NCBI RefSeq assembly: GCF_019352895.1
Contig: NZ_JAAAFX010000007.1
Location: 415,132-479,131, forward strand
Length of the DNA: 64,000 nt
Origin: Variovorax boronicumulans
GTDB taxonomy: Bacteria > Pseudomonadota > Gammaproteobacteria > Burkholderiales > Burkholderiaceae_C
Direction of reading: 5' to 3'
The position numbers and the translations under genes were made by a program. How positions within the stretch are numbered: the first letter of the stretch is position 1; the number at the start of each line of letters is the position of its first letter. Shown here piece after piece: positions 9,047 through 17,270 of this stretch. The notes under the pieces were generated by a model. It saw nothing but the letters and a program-made list of their open reading frames with translations, was not told the DNA's origin and searched no databases.

Positions 9047-10056
9047 CTGGCGGCCGACTTCAGGCCGACTTTCTTGTTCACGAACTGGTCGGTGACCGCG
9101 AGGTCCGCGCTGACCTCGCCCGGCTTGTAGATGCCGGCCTTGACCATGCGCTCGGCGAAGTCGCGCACGCGGGCCTTGTCGATGGCGCCGATGCCCTGCG
9201 TGGCGGCATCGCCCGAATCGACCAGGCCCAGCTGGAGGACCTGGGCGCGCTCGGCCGCGAGCTTGGCGTCGTTGAGGTCGGGGTTGAACTTCTTGATCAG
9301 CTCCAGGCCGGGCTTGGGGTCGCCGTGCAGGAAGTTCTGCCAGCCGATGATCGAGGCATCGACGAAGCGCTGCACCAGCGCCGGGTTGCTCTTGATCAGC
9401 TCGTTGCGCGTCTCGATCAGGTTGCCGTAGGTGTTGTAGCCGTGGTCGGCCAGCAGGAACACGTCGGTCTCCGCACCCAGCTCGGCCGCGTACAGCACCT
9501 CGGCGGTGGCAAAGGCCTGCTGCACCGAACGCTTGTCGGCCATGAAGGGACCGAGGTTGAAGGTGTAGGGGCGGAACTGTTCGTCGCTGAAGCCGTGCTC
9601 GGCCTTGAGCCACTGCCAGAAGCCGAACTGGTTGCTCTTGGCGATGAAGACCGTCTTGGCCGACTTGAGCTCGGCGAAGCTGCGGTACTGGCCCTTGTGC
9701 GTGATGAGCGCGGTCGGGTCCTTCTGGAAGAAGGCCGCCACCACCGTGGTGGGCACCTTGCTGCGCGTGTTCTCCAACGCGGTCAGCAGGCCCCCGGTCA
9801 TGAGGAAGTCGACGCGGCCCGCGGCCAGCATAGGCCGGTTGTTGACCTGCGGCCCGCCTTGCTGGATGGTGACCTCGAGGCCGTGCTTGGCGTAGGTGCC
9901 GTCGGCCACCGCCTGGAAGAAGCCGCCCTGGCTGGCCTGCGCCTTCCAGTTGGTGGCCAGGCTGACCTTGTCCTGCGCCAGGGCCCAGCCGCTCGCGGCC
10001 AGCAGGGCGGCGGTCGCCAGCAGTCTGGCGCCGGACATCGAACGAAACCGTTTCAT
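9043..10056 (-). CDS. ABC transporter substrate-binding protein, NMT1/THI5-like (SsuA/TauA type)
   Basis: A 337-residue periplasmic binding protein with a signal peptide cleaved near GWALAQ. The mature start VSLATNWKAQASQGGFFQAVADG matches the pattern of the NMT1/THI5-like family that binds nitrate, sulfonates, pyrimidine precursors or aromatic compounds. No permease or ATPase gene is in the window, so it is an orphan that must borrow a transporter encoded elsewhere or act as a sensor. It leads the esterase gene with a four-base overlap. Its promoter region contains a TTGACC palindrome overlapping the predicted -35 element. Confidence 0.85.
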   Translation of the reverse strand: MKRFRSMSGARLLATAALLAASGWALAQDKVSLATNWKAQASQGGFFQAVADGTYAKHGLEVTIQQGGPQVNNRPMLAAGRVDFLMTGGLLTALENTRSKVPTTVVAAFFQKDPTALITHKGQYRSFAELKSAKTVFIAKSNQFGFWQWLKAEHGFSDEQFRPYTFNLGPFMADKRSVQQAFATAEVLYAAELGAETDVFLLADHGYNTYGNLIETRNELIKSNPALVQRFVDASIIGWQNFLHGDPKPGLELIKKFNPDLNDAKLAAERAQVLQLGLVDSGDAATQGIGAIDKARVRDFAERMVKAGIYKPGEVSADLAVTDQFVNKKVGLKSAAR

Positions 10057-10106
10057 CGTGTTTTCCTTGGGGCGGCTGGGCCGGTCGGTTGCCGATCCTC
10101 CGGCCG

Positions 10107-10136
10107 ACTGTACAAACGGTTTAACCGAACGGTCAA
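10107..10136 (-). promoter_or_regulatory. predicted sigma70 promoter of the binding protein-esterase operon
   Basis: On the minus strand TTGACC (10136-10131) and TACAGT (10112-10107) are separated by 18 bases, about 50 bases before the ATG at 10056. The -35 lies inside the operator at 10120-10137, so a bound repressor would block RNA polymerase. Read by eye only. Confidence 0.4.
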
Positions 10137-10137
10137 A
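10120..10137. promoter_or_regulatory. operator palindrome 1 (RutR-like TTGACC box)
   Basis: TTTAACCGAACGGTCAAA is an 18-bp inverted repeat with 8-base arms around AA; the arms differ by one base. It shares its half-site (TTTGACCG) with the palindrome 89 bases away at 10209. The TTGACC/GGTCAA core resembles the known RutR box, fitting the RutR-like TetR protein at 6811. Confidence 0.65.
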
Positions 10138-10174
10138 TTGGAGATTACCCTGATGTGGGACGGCGAAGACCGGC

Positions 10175-10204
10175 TTGTACGCGGCCAGCGTTGCGGCATA
10201 TCAT
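10175..10204 (+). promoter_or_regulatory. predicted sigma70 promoter of the Rieske oxygenase operon
   Basis: TTGTAC (10175-10180) and TATCAT (10199-10204) are separated by 18 bases. The second operator starts four bases after the -10, covering the likely transcription start. This leaves a leader of roughly 90 bases before ATG 10302. Read by eye; not a strong consensus match. Confidence 0.4.
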
Positions 10205-10208
10205 TTGG

Positions 10209-10226
10209 TTTGACCGATCGGTAAAA
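10209..10226. promoter_or_regulatory. operator palindrome 2 (RutR-like TTGACC box)
   Basis: TTTGACCGATCGGTAAAA is an 18-bp inverted repeat with 8-base arms around AT. It is a near copy of the site at 10120-10137 and sits on the Rieske side of the divergent promoter. Together the two sites would let one TetR-type regulator control both directions. Confidence 0.65.
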
Positions 10227-10301
10227 CAATTGGCCCATGCCTCGAGAAGGCCCACCGCCGTGCGCGGCGGGCCCGCAGGGTCGCCACGAAGGAAGCCCCT
10301 G

Positions 10302-11504
10302 ATGAACGCCGTCGCGCAACCCATCCGCCTGTTCGGAACCGCCTACGGACGCAAGCCTGCCACCCACGATGCGACGCTGACCGAGGTCGGCCCGGGAACG
10401 CCCTGCGGCGAGTTCATGCGCCGCTACTGGCATCCCGTCGGATTGTCCGAGCGCGTGACCATGGAGCGCCCGGAGCGCGTGCGCCTCCTGGGCGAGGACC
10501 TGATCCTGTTCCGCGACCGCAAGGGCCGCCCCGGTCTGCTGTACCCGCGCTGCGCCCACCGCGGCACCGACCTGTTCTTCGGTCGCATCGAGGACGAGGG
10601 CATCCGCTGCTGTTACCACGGCTGGCTGTTCAGCGTGGACGGCCTGTGCCTGGACCAGCCCTGCGAGAAGAACGGCGGCGAGCACCGCGGCAAGATCCGC
10701 CAGCCCTGGTACGCGGTGCAGGAGCGCTACGGCATCGTCTGGGCCTACATGGGCCCGCCCGAGAAGATGCCGCTGCTGCCGCGCTGGGACATCCTCGAGG
10801 ACGTGGCGCCGGGCATGAAGCTGCACGTCACGCATTCCAGCCTCTACGCGGGCGGCGACGACGACGTCGAGCTGGTGCCCTGCAACTGGCTGCAGGAGTG
10901 GGAGAACGTGATGGACCCCTTCCACATCCCGGTGCTGCACACCTCCTTCAGCGGCGTGCAGTTCGTGCCCGAGATGGGCGTGATGCCTGACGTGCAATGG
11001 GAGTACACCGACACCGGCGTGCGCTACAGCGCCTACCGCAAGCTCGAGGACGGCCGCGAGGTCGACCGCGTGACGGCCGCGATGTTCCCTTACGTGCGCA
11101 TGGTGCCCAACGTGCAGCTGCGGCACGGCGCGGCCTCGGGCGTGGGCTGGGTGGTGCCGGTGGACGACACCACCCTGCGCCTGTGCTTCGCGATGAAGAT
11201 CCCCGAATCGGAGAACGCCCTGCCCCGCAGCCCCAACCTGCGCCCCTGGTCGAAGATGACGCCGGCCGAGCGCCAGCGCTTCCCCGGCGACTGGGAGGCC
11301 CAGGTCGGCCAGGGCCCGATCACGCTGCACAGCGAGGAGCACCTGGCCACCAGCGATAAGGGCGTGGGCATGCTGCGCCGCAGCCTGCTGCAGCAGATCA
11401 AGGCGGTGCAGCAGGGGCGCGACCCGGCCGGCGTGATCTTCGATCCGGCGCAGGAGCTGGTGCGGGTCGAGGCCGGCAACTTCTTTCGCGACGTGGCCAA
11501 GTGA
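10302..11504 (+). CDS. Rieske non-heme iron oxygenase, alpha subunit (phthalate dioxygenase-like)
   Basis: A 400-residue oxygenase component. The Rieske [2Fe-2S] ligands are visible as CAH and, 17 residues on, CCYH (a CxH...CxxH pattern). The mononuclear iron region reads ENVMDPFHIPVLH, with the bridging Asp and two His. Electrons come from the reductase encoded by the overlapping downstream gene. Layout and reductase type place it with the phthalate/phenoxybenzoate/vanillate group that hydroxylates or demethylates aromatic acids; the exact substrate is not readable. ATG 10302 is preceded by AAGGAAG; the open frame extends upstream only as non-coding promoter DNA. It diverges from the binding protein-esterase operon. 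Confidence 0.9.
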   Translation: MNAVAQPIRLFGTAYGRKPATHDATLTEVGPGTPCGEFMRRYWHPVGLSERVTMERPERVRLLGEDLILFRDRKGRPGLLYPRCAHRGTDLFFGRIEDEGIRCCYHGWLFSVDGLCLDQPCEKNGGEHRGKIRQPWYAVQERYGIVWAYMGPPEKMPLLPRWDILEDVAPGMKLHVTHSSLYAGGDDDVELVPCNWLQEWENVMDPFHIPVLHTSFSGVQFVPEMGVMPDVQWEYTDTGVRYSAYRKLEDGREVDRVTAAMFPYVRMVPNVQLRHGAASGVGWVVPVDDTTLRLCFAMKIPESENALPRSPNLRPWSKMTPAERQRFPGDWEAQVGQGPITLHSEEHLATSDKGVGMLRRSLLQQIKAVQQGRDPAGVIFDPAQELVRVEAGNFFRDVAK

Positions 11505-12457
11505 CGGGCCCGGCCCACACCGCGCGCGTCGGCCGGCGGCTGCAGCTGGCCGCGCAGGCCTGGCTGTTCGAGCTCGAGCCGGAGTCGGCCTATCCCTTCG
11601 AGCAGGTGGCGCCCGGTGCGCACATCGACGTCGAACTGCCGGGCGGCCTGGTGCGCCAGTACTCGCTGCTGACGCACCTGGCCGAGCAGCCGCGGCGGCT
11701 GGTGATCGCGGTCAAGCGCGACGACCTGGGGCGCGGCGGTTCGCGCCAGCTGTGCGACGCGGTCGCGCCCGGCGCCCGCCTGGCCATCGGCGCACCGCGC
11801 AACCACTTCGCGCTGCATGCGGACGATGCGCCGGCCGTGCTGTTCGCGGGCGGCATCGGCATCACGCCGATCTGGTCGATGGTGCAGGCGCTGCGCCAGC
11901 GCGCCACGCCCTGGACGCTGCACTACGCCGCACGCTCGCGCGCCGATGCGCTGCTGCTCGAGCGGCTGGCCGGCGACCCGCAGGTCCACCTGCATTTCGA
12001 CGACGCCTGCGAGGGCCGGCCGATGGCCATTGCGCGCCTCGTGCAGCAGGCAGCGCCGCAGGCGCACCTCTACTGCTGCGGCCCGGCAGCGATGCTCGAT
12101 GCCTTCGAGGCGGCCTGCAGTGAGCGCGAGCCCTCGCAGGTGCACCTGGAGCGCTTCAGCGCCGTGCTGCCGGCGGCGCCGGCCACCGGCACGGCCTGCG
12201 TGCTGCGCCTGGCGCGTACCGGCCTGGAACTGAAGATGGAAGCCGGCGCGTCGATCCTCGAGACGCTGCGCGCGGCCGGCGTGGACGTGGCGTCCTCCTG
12301 CGAGCAAGGCATCTGCGGCGCCTGCGAGACGGCCGTGCTGGAAGGCGAGATCGAGCACCGCGACAGCATCCTGGGCCCTTCGGAGCGGGCGGCCGGGCAG
12401 GTGATGATGGTCTGCTGCTCGCTGGGCAAGGGCGAACGCCTGGTGCTGGACCTCTAG
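11501..12457 (+). CDS. oxygenase reductase, FMN/NAD and 2Fe-2S (phthalate dioxygenase reductase type)
   Basis: A 318-residue electron-transfer protein with three modules. The FMN site has RQYSLL. The NAD site has FAGGIGITPIWSM. The C-terminal plant-type ferredoxin has CEQGICGAC (about residues 267-275) and the last Cys in MVCCS near residue 305. It passes electrons from NAD(P)H to the Rieske oxygenase just upstream. The GTG start overlaps that gene's TGA by four bases (GTGA), a sign of translational coupling. Confidence 0.92.
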   Translation: MTGPAHTARVGRRLQLAAQAWLFELEPESAYPFEQVAPGAHIDVELPGGLVRQYSLLTHLAEQPRRLVIAVKRDDLGRGGSRQLCDAVAPGARLAIGAPRNHFALHADDAPAVLFAGGIGITPIWSMVQALRQRATPWTLHYAARSRADALLLERLAGDPQVHLHFDDACEGRPMAIARLVQQAAPQAHLYCCGPAAMLDAFEAACSEREPSQVHLERFSAVLPAAPATGTACVLRLARTGLELKMEAGASILETLRAAGVDVASSCEQGICGACETAVLEGEIEHRDSILGPSERAAGQVMMVCCSLGKGERLVLDL

Positions 12458-12472
12458 CGCGACAGGCCGACG

Positions 12473-12489
12473 GGGCCCGTGGCGGGCCC
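12473..12489 (+). terminator. weak hairpin after the Rieske operon
   Basis: GGGCCCG and CGGGCCC flank a three-base loop 15 bases after the reductase stop. No run of T follows, so this is at best a weak terminator or a 3' stabilising hairpin. The rest of the gap before the AraC gene shows nothing clear. Confidence 0.3.
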
Positions 12490-12588
12490 TATTGACGGCC
12501 GGAATTTTTCCGCCAACATCGGCGCCACGAGTGCCCGCCAGGGCCGCCGCTCGAAGCCATCCGCTGGCCCGACCGGAGAAGGAGACCG

Positions 12589-13638
12589 ATGTCCGAACGC
12601 GCCGTTGCCCGCACCCTGCACTTCGACACCGCCGCGCTGCCGCAGCGAGACCGCTTCGCGTTCTGGGCCGAAGAACTCGGCGCCAAGGTCGGCTACGCCG
12701 ACTACGACACCCCGGAGCGCAAGAGCTTCTCCCAGCAGCTGACGATCGTCGAGGTCGGTGGCCTGTCCTTGATGCGCGCCAGCGGCAGCGCGGTCGACAT
12801 CCATCGCAGCGTGCCCAGCGGCCTGAAGGAAGCCGACATCTATCCGCTGCACCTGCTGCTGAAGATCGGTGGCGGCGCCACGCTCTGCGAACAACAGCGG
12901 CGTTCGACCATCGTCCAGCCCGACGGGTGCGTGCTGATCGACTCGGACCAGCCGCTGCGCCTGCGTTCGGTCGAACGCACCGATTCGTGGATCATCGGTC
13001 TGTCACGCCCGCTGATCACGCGCTGGTTGCGTTCGACGGGCGACCTGGGCGCGCTCCCGCTTCAGGCAAGCAAGGGATGGGCGGGCGCGCTCTCGGGCTA
13101 TCTTCATGCGCTGCAGGTCGATCAGGTGAAGGAGCTCCACAGTCCCTTCGAGCAGGAGCTCGTGGCCCAGCACATCATGTCCATGCTGTCCTTCGCGCTT
13201 CCCGAGGCCGGGGCCATGCCGGATCTCCAGTCGGTCGCTGCGCGTGACCGGACCCTGCATGCACGCATGTGCGAGTGGATCCGCGAGAACCTCGCCGATC
13301 CGGCGCTCGGTGCGCAGAAGATGGCCGATCACTTCGGGGTCTCGCTGCGCCACGTGCACAAGGTGTTCGCCGTCGCCGGCGGAGGAACGACTTTTCTGGC
13401 CACGGTGCAGCATCGGCGCCTCGACGAGGCCAAACGCCTGTTGCGCACTGCCGATGTCACCGGGCTGTATGTCGCACAGATCGGCTACCGCTGCGGGTTC
13501 TCCGATCCCGCCCACTTCGGCCGGGTCTTTCGCGCGCGCTACGGTTGTTCGCCCCATGAGTTCACGCTGGCCGAAGCGAGGGTTCGCGGCAAGCCGCGCG
13601 GCACTCACCTTGCGGCGCTCGTACCGGAGCGCGAGTGA
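12589..13638 (+). CDS. AraC family transcriptional regulator
   Basis: A 349-residue activator-type regulator. The N-terminal ~200 residues look like the AraC_binding_2 (OpuR/FeaR-type) sensor domain, with FDTAALPQRDRFAFWAEEL. The C-terminal pair of helix-turn-helices includes MADHFGVSLRHVHKVF and VAQIGYRCGFSDPAHFGRVF. An AAGGAGA stretch lies just before the ATG. It sits directly after the Rieske operon on the same strand and is the obvious candidate to control it, alongside the TetR-type operators. A decayed copy of its 5' half is present at about 5075-5345. Confidence 0.88.
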   Translation: MSERAVARTLHFDTAALPQRDRFAFWAEELGAKVGYADYDTPERKSFSQQLTIVEVGGLSLMRASGSAVDIHRSVPSGLKEADIYPLHLLLKIGGGATLCEQQRRSTIVQPDGCVLIDSDQPLRLRSVERTDSWIIGLSRPLITRWLRSTGDLGALPLQASKGWAGALSGYLHALQVDQVKELHSPFEQELVAQHIMSMLSFALPEAGAMPDLQSVAARDRTLHARMCEWIRENLADPALGAQKMADHFGVSLRHVHKVFAVAGGGTTFLATVQHRRLDEAKRLLRTADVTGLYVAQIGYRCGFSDPAHFGRVFRARYGCSPHEFTLAEARVRGKPRGTHLAALVPERE

Positions 13639-13710
13639 GCGCTCTGGCGTGCCCGAGCGCGCAGGATGTCCGAACGGATCGGGCCTGGCAGGCCGCGATC
13701 CCTTGCTGCC

Positions 13711-15093
13711 TCAGCGCATCAGCGCTTCGATCTCGTCACCGTCCACCGGCACGTCGCGCGTGATCAGCTCGCAACCGTCGGCCGTGACGATCGCGTCGTC
13801 CTCGATGCGGATGCCGATGTTGTGGAACTGCTCGGGCACGCCCTCGCCCGGCCGCACGTAGATGCCGGGCTCGATGGTCAGCACCATGCCGGGCCGCAGG
13901 ATGCGGCTCGGGCGGTTCTTCACGGTCTCGCCCGACAACGGGTCCTTGCGCTCGTGGACCTCGCCGACCTGCGTCGGCTCGACATAGCTGCCGCAGTCGT
14001 GCACGTCCATGCCCATCCAGTGGCCGGTGCGGTGCATGTAGAACGGGAAGTAGGCACGCTGCTCGATCACGTCCTCCAGGCTGCCGACCTTGTTGGCGTC
14101 GAGCAGGCCCACGTCGAGCATGCCTTGCGCGAGCACCTTGACGGCGGCGTCGTGCGGGTCGGTGAAGCGGTTGCCGGCCTGGGTCGCGGCCACGGCGGCG
14201 TACTGGCTCTGCAGCACGATGTCGTAGAGCACGCGTTGCGGGCCGGTGAACTTGCCGTTGGCAGGGAAGGTGCGCGTGATGTCGCTGGCATAGCCGTCGA
14301 GCTCGCAGCCCGCATCGATCAGCACCAGCTCGCCGGCGCGCACCGGTGCGGCATCGGCGTGGTAGTGCAGCACGCAGGCGTTGGCGCCGGCGGCCACGAT
14401 CGAGGCGTAGGCCGGGTACTGCGAGCCGCCCATGCGGAACTCGTGCATCAGCTCGGCGTCGAGGTGGTACTCGCGCAGGTCGCGGCCTTCGCGGAGCATG
14501 CGGGCCGAGGTCTGCATCGCCCGCACATGGGCCTGCGCGCTGATCTTGCCGGCACGCCGCAGGATGTCGATCTCGTGCGCATCCTTGACCAGCCGCATCT
14601 CGTCGAGCGGGCCGCAGAGGTCGCGCTGGGTCTCGGGGCACAGCGCACCGAAGCGCACGCGCGCACGTACCGAAGAGAGCCAACCGTCGATGCGCGACTC
14701 CAGGCCCTTGTGCGTGGCGAAGGGGTACCAGACCGCGGACCGGTTCTCCAACAGCCGTGGCAGCTTCGCATCGAGCTCGGCCACGGAGAAGGCTTCGTCG
14801 ACGCCCAAGGCTTCTGGCGCGGCTTCGGGGCCGAGCCGGTGGCCGTCCCAGATCTCGCGCTCCAGGTCCTTGGGTGCGCAGAGCAGCGTGCTGTGGCCGC
14901 TGCCGTCGAGCACCAGCCAGGCGTTGGGTTCGGTGAAACCCGTCAGGTAATAGAAGTAGCTGTCGTGACGGTAGAGATAGTCACTGTCGCGGTTGCGGGG
15001 CCGTTCCGGCGCGGTCGGGATGATCGCGATCGAACCAGGACCGATCGTTGCCGCCAACCGATTGCGTCGATCTATGTAGAAGGAAGTATCCAT
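13711..15093 (-). CDS. pepP: Xaa-Pro aminopeptidase (M24)
   Basis: A 460-residue cytosolic metallopeptidase that removes N-terminal residues before proline. An AMP_N domain comes first, with AIIPTAPERPRNRD and YYLTGF, then the M24 pita-bread domain. The metal ligands are visible in LIDAGCELDGYASDITRTF (two Asp), HWMGMDVHD (His), TIEPGIYV (Glu) and GIRIEDD (Glu). ATG 15093 (MDTSFYIDRR) is chosen because family members begin just before such a YxxRR motif; in-frame starts at 15105 and 15126 would add 4-11 residues. It is monocistronic and divergent from the lipoprotein gene. Confidence 0.93.
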   Translation of the reverse strand: MDTSFYIDRRNRLAATIGPGSIAIIPTAPERPRNRDSDYLYRHDSYFYYLTGFTEPNAWLVLDGSGHSTLLCAPKDLEREIWDGHRLGPEAAPEALGVDEAFSVAELDAKLPRLLENRSAVWYPFATHKGLESRIDGWLSSVRARVRFGALCPETQRDLCGPLDEMRLVKDAHEIDILRRAGKISAQAHVRAMQTSARMLREGRDLREYHLDAELMHEFRMGGSQYPAYASIVAAGANACVLHYHADAAPVRAGELVLIDAGCELDGYASDITRTFPANGKFTGPQRVLYDIVLQSQYAAVAATQAGNRFTDPHDAAVKVLAQGMLDVGLLDANKVGSLEDVIEQRAYFPFYMHRTGHWMGMDVHDCGSYVEPTQVGEVHERKDPLSGETVKNRPSRILRPGMVLTIEPGIYVRPGEGVPEQFHNIGIRIEDDAIVTADGCELITRDVPVDGDEIEALMR

Positions 15094-15230
15094 TGCTGTA
15101 ACCATGCCGCGGGTTTGTAACGACACAGTGTGGCATCTCTGCCGACCAGAGCAAAGAAATGAAAGAATGGTTCCCGTCCAGAGGGCATCAATGTAAAAAC
15201 GCGTCCATTGTCAATCAGAGGATTCCTACA

Positions 15231-17270
15231 TTGTTGAAAGTCATTGAATACAAATTTCTCGTTTCTGCCGTTTTAGTTGGCGCACTTGCCGGCTGTGGCG
15301 GTGGAGGAGGAGGTGGCTCGTCGGCTGCCGAGCCATCGTCGACGGTCAATAGCGGGTCGTCACCGAGTCCCACCGGCCCTGCTGTGCAAAGCGACATCGT
15401 CGACAGCGGCAACAAGGTCGTTGCGAGCGCATACCGCGCCATGGCCGCGCAGATGAGCACTGCCGAGGGCATCGAGTACCGCTACGGCCCCAACGCAGCC
15501 GCTTATGGCAACACGGGCACTGCAGGCCGGCCAACGTTGACAGTGCGAACCGATCAGTCATACGACCCGGTTGCGAACCGCAATGGTGGCAGCCGTGGTT
15601 GCGATCCGGTCGCCAAGTTCTGCGGTACCTGGCAAATCGGTGGGCCATTGGTCCAGGATGGCGGTGACTACTCTTCCAGCATTCTTCATTCGTCTTTCGT
15701 CGCCGACGATGCCAGCAAGAATGTGGGGGTGACAACGCTGCAGTCCATCAACATGGCGCACAACACGTTCGCGCTCAAGCCCGAGCCGAGCTGGACGACC
15801 TACGCAAGCGCAACGCTCAACGGCGGCGTCAACGATCTGAGCGCGCTGGACTACCAGAAAGCCGGGCAGTCCGCCAAGAACCCCGTTGCTGTCGGCAGGT
15901 GCTATCGCACCGGCTGGTGCACGAACTCGCTGATGGTTTTCCAGAGCGGCCTGATCGGTACCACGGGCAGCAACACCTCGAGCAACAAGGCCACGGCCCA
16001 ACTCGCGCCGGGCAAGGTGCCGACCGCGATCGCCATCACGGGCAGCAACGAGTTCGCACTGATCACCGTGTGGGATACCGTCAACCTTCGCGGCCAGGTC
16101 GCTGTTGTCGCACTCGCAGGGCTGTGCGAGTCGTGCACACCAAGTCAGCCGGCACGGCAGGGCGGGCTGGACTGGGGCGAGTGGAACGCTGTCTATCCCG
16201 GTTTGATGAACATGGGCGACACGGCCTACATGAAGGTGCTCGGCTACATCGATCTTCCGGACACGATGACCGCGCCCACCGAAATCTCGGTGTCGACCGG
16301 CATGGATTTCGAGGGCTATCGCACGTTCGATCCCGCGGGTGCCGAAGGCGGCACGCGTCTGAGCCCCTCGCAGCTGCCGCTGACCGAGGATGCCAACCGC
16401 AAGAGCTTCTACAACGGCAGCAACCGGAATTCGTTCGCCAGGGCCGGCATGGCCGTGGTCATTTCGAAGTCCGAACGCCGCGCCGCCTTCATCGATCTGC
16501 GCCCGCTGTTGGGTTACTACAAGGAAAAGTACTTCGGCGGAACCCAGGCCGCGTTCAACAGCCTGATGGCGGGCCGTGGTGAGGGTGCCAACCAGTGGCC
16601 CTACACCTTCGACGCCGATGCGTCCCAGAAGCCTGTCATCCGCAAGGTCGAGGACTTCGGCGACGATAAGCCGACGGCGGTCAATGTGCGGCAGAACGGC
16701 GCTGCGCGTGCCTTCATCGCCACGCAGAAGGGTCAGATGCAGATCTACGACCTGGGCAACTATCTGAATGCGGCGGCTGGTGCGGCGCCCGAACAGATCG
16801 TGCGAAAGGGTGCGGTCGCGGTCGGTCGGAATCCGACGCACATCGCCTATGTCAAGCCACACGGCTACGGTTCCGACCAGCGCAAGGTCTATACGCAGGG
16901 CTACGATCGCGAAGTGATCGTCACCTCACGCGGCGACCGCAAGATCGATTGGGTACAGTTCAGCGCCGACTTCAACAGCGGCGCGGTGCGGCCCAACTTC
17001 AGCCTGGCGGACAGCCAGCTCGTGGATCCCATCTCGGCTGATGACGTCGAGAACCATGGGACCGAGTCGTATGTGCTGTCCGTCGCCGACTACGGCGGCC
17101 GGAAGGTTTCGAACTATCGCTATGGCCCCGTCGTGTTCTGGACCAACGTGGGCAGCGGCTGGACCTGCCAGCCCCCTGCCGGGTGTGCCACGAACGGTAC
17201 CTTCGAGTACGGTGGCAGTTACGCCGTGCCTGGCCGCCCATTCCAGGTCGTAGGGTCGAACATCCCTTAA
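15231..17270 (+). CDS. large predicted lipoprotein of unknown function
   Basis: A 679-residue protein with a signal peptide and lipobox ending LVGALAGC, followed by seven glycines and a Ser/Pro linker, so it should be a lipid-anchored surface or periplasmic protein. The body has repeated short beta-rich segments such as PTAIAITGSNEFALITVWD, QMQIYDLGNYL and PTHIAYVKP, suggesting a propeller-like fold, but no family was recognised. TTG 15231 is preferred because AGAGGA lies eight bases upstream and it gives a normal signal length; ATG 15159 would add 24 residues. The first ~250 bases and upstream region are clearly AT-richer than the surroundings. Its stop overlaps the convergent nucleotidyltransferase stop by four bases. 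Confidence 0.7.
   Translation: MLKVIEYKFLVSAVLVGALAGCGGGGGGGSSAAEPSSTVNSGSSPSPTGPAVQSDIVDSGNKVVASAYRAMAAQMSTAEGIEYRYGPNAAAYGNTGTAGRPTLTVRTDQSYDPVANRNGGSRGCDPVAKFCGTWQIGGPLVQDGGDYSSSILHSSFVADDASKNVGVTTLQSINMAHNTFALKPEPSWTTYASATLNGGVNDLSALDYQKAGQSAKNPVAVGRCYRTGWCTNSLMVFQSGLIGTTGSNTSSNKATAQLAPGKVPTAIAITGSNEFALITVWDTVNLRGQVAVVALAGLCESCTPSQPARQGGLDWGEWNAVYPGLMNMGDTAYMKVLGYIDLPDTMTAPTEISVSTGMDFEGYRTFDPAGAEGGTRLSPSQLPLTEDANRKSFYNGSNRNSFARAGMAVVISKSERRAAFIDLRPLLGYYKEKYFGGTQAAFNSLMAGRGEGANQWPYTFDADASQKPVIRKVEDFGDDKPTAVNVRQNGAARAFIATQKGQMQIYDLGNYLNAAAGAAPEQIVRKGAVAVGRNPTHIAYVKPHGYGSDQRKVYTQGYDREVIVTSRGDRKIDWVQFSADFNSGAVRPNFSLADSQLVDPISADDVENHGTESYVLSVADYGGRKVSNYRYGPVVFWTNVGSGWTCQPPAGCATNGTFEYGGSYAVPGRPFQVVGSNIP

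Noticed and set aside
15159..15230. ATG 15159 as start of the lipoprotein
   Set aside because: Would put 24 polar residues before the signal peptide; TTG 15231 has a better ribosome site.
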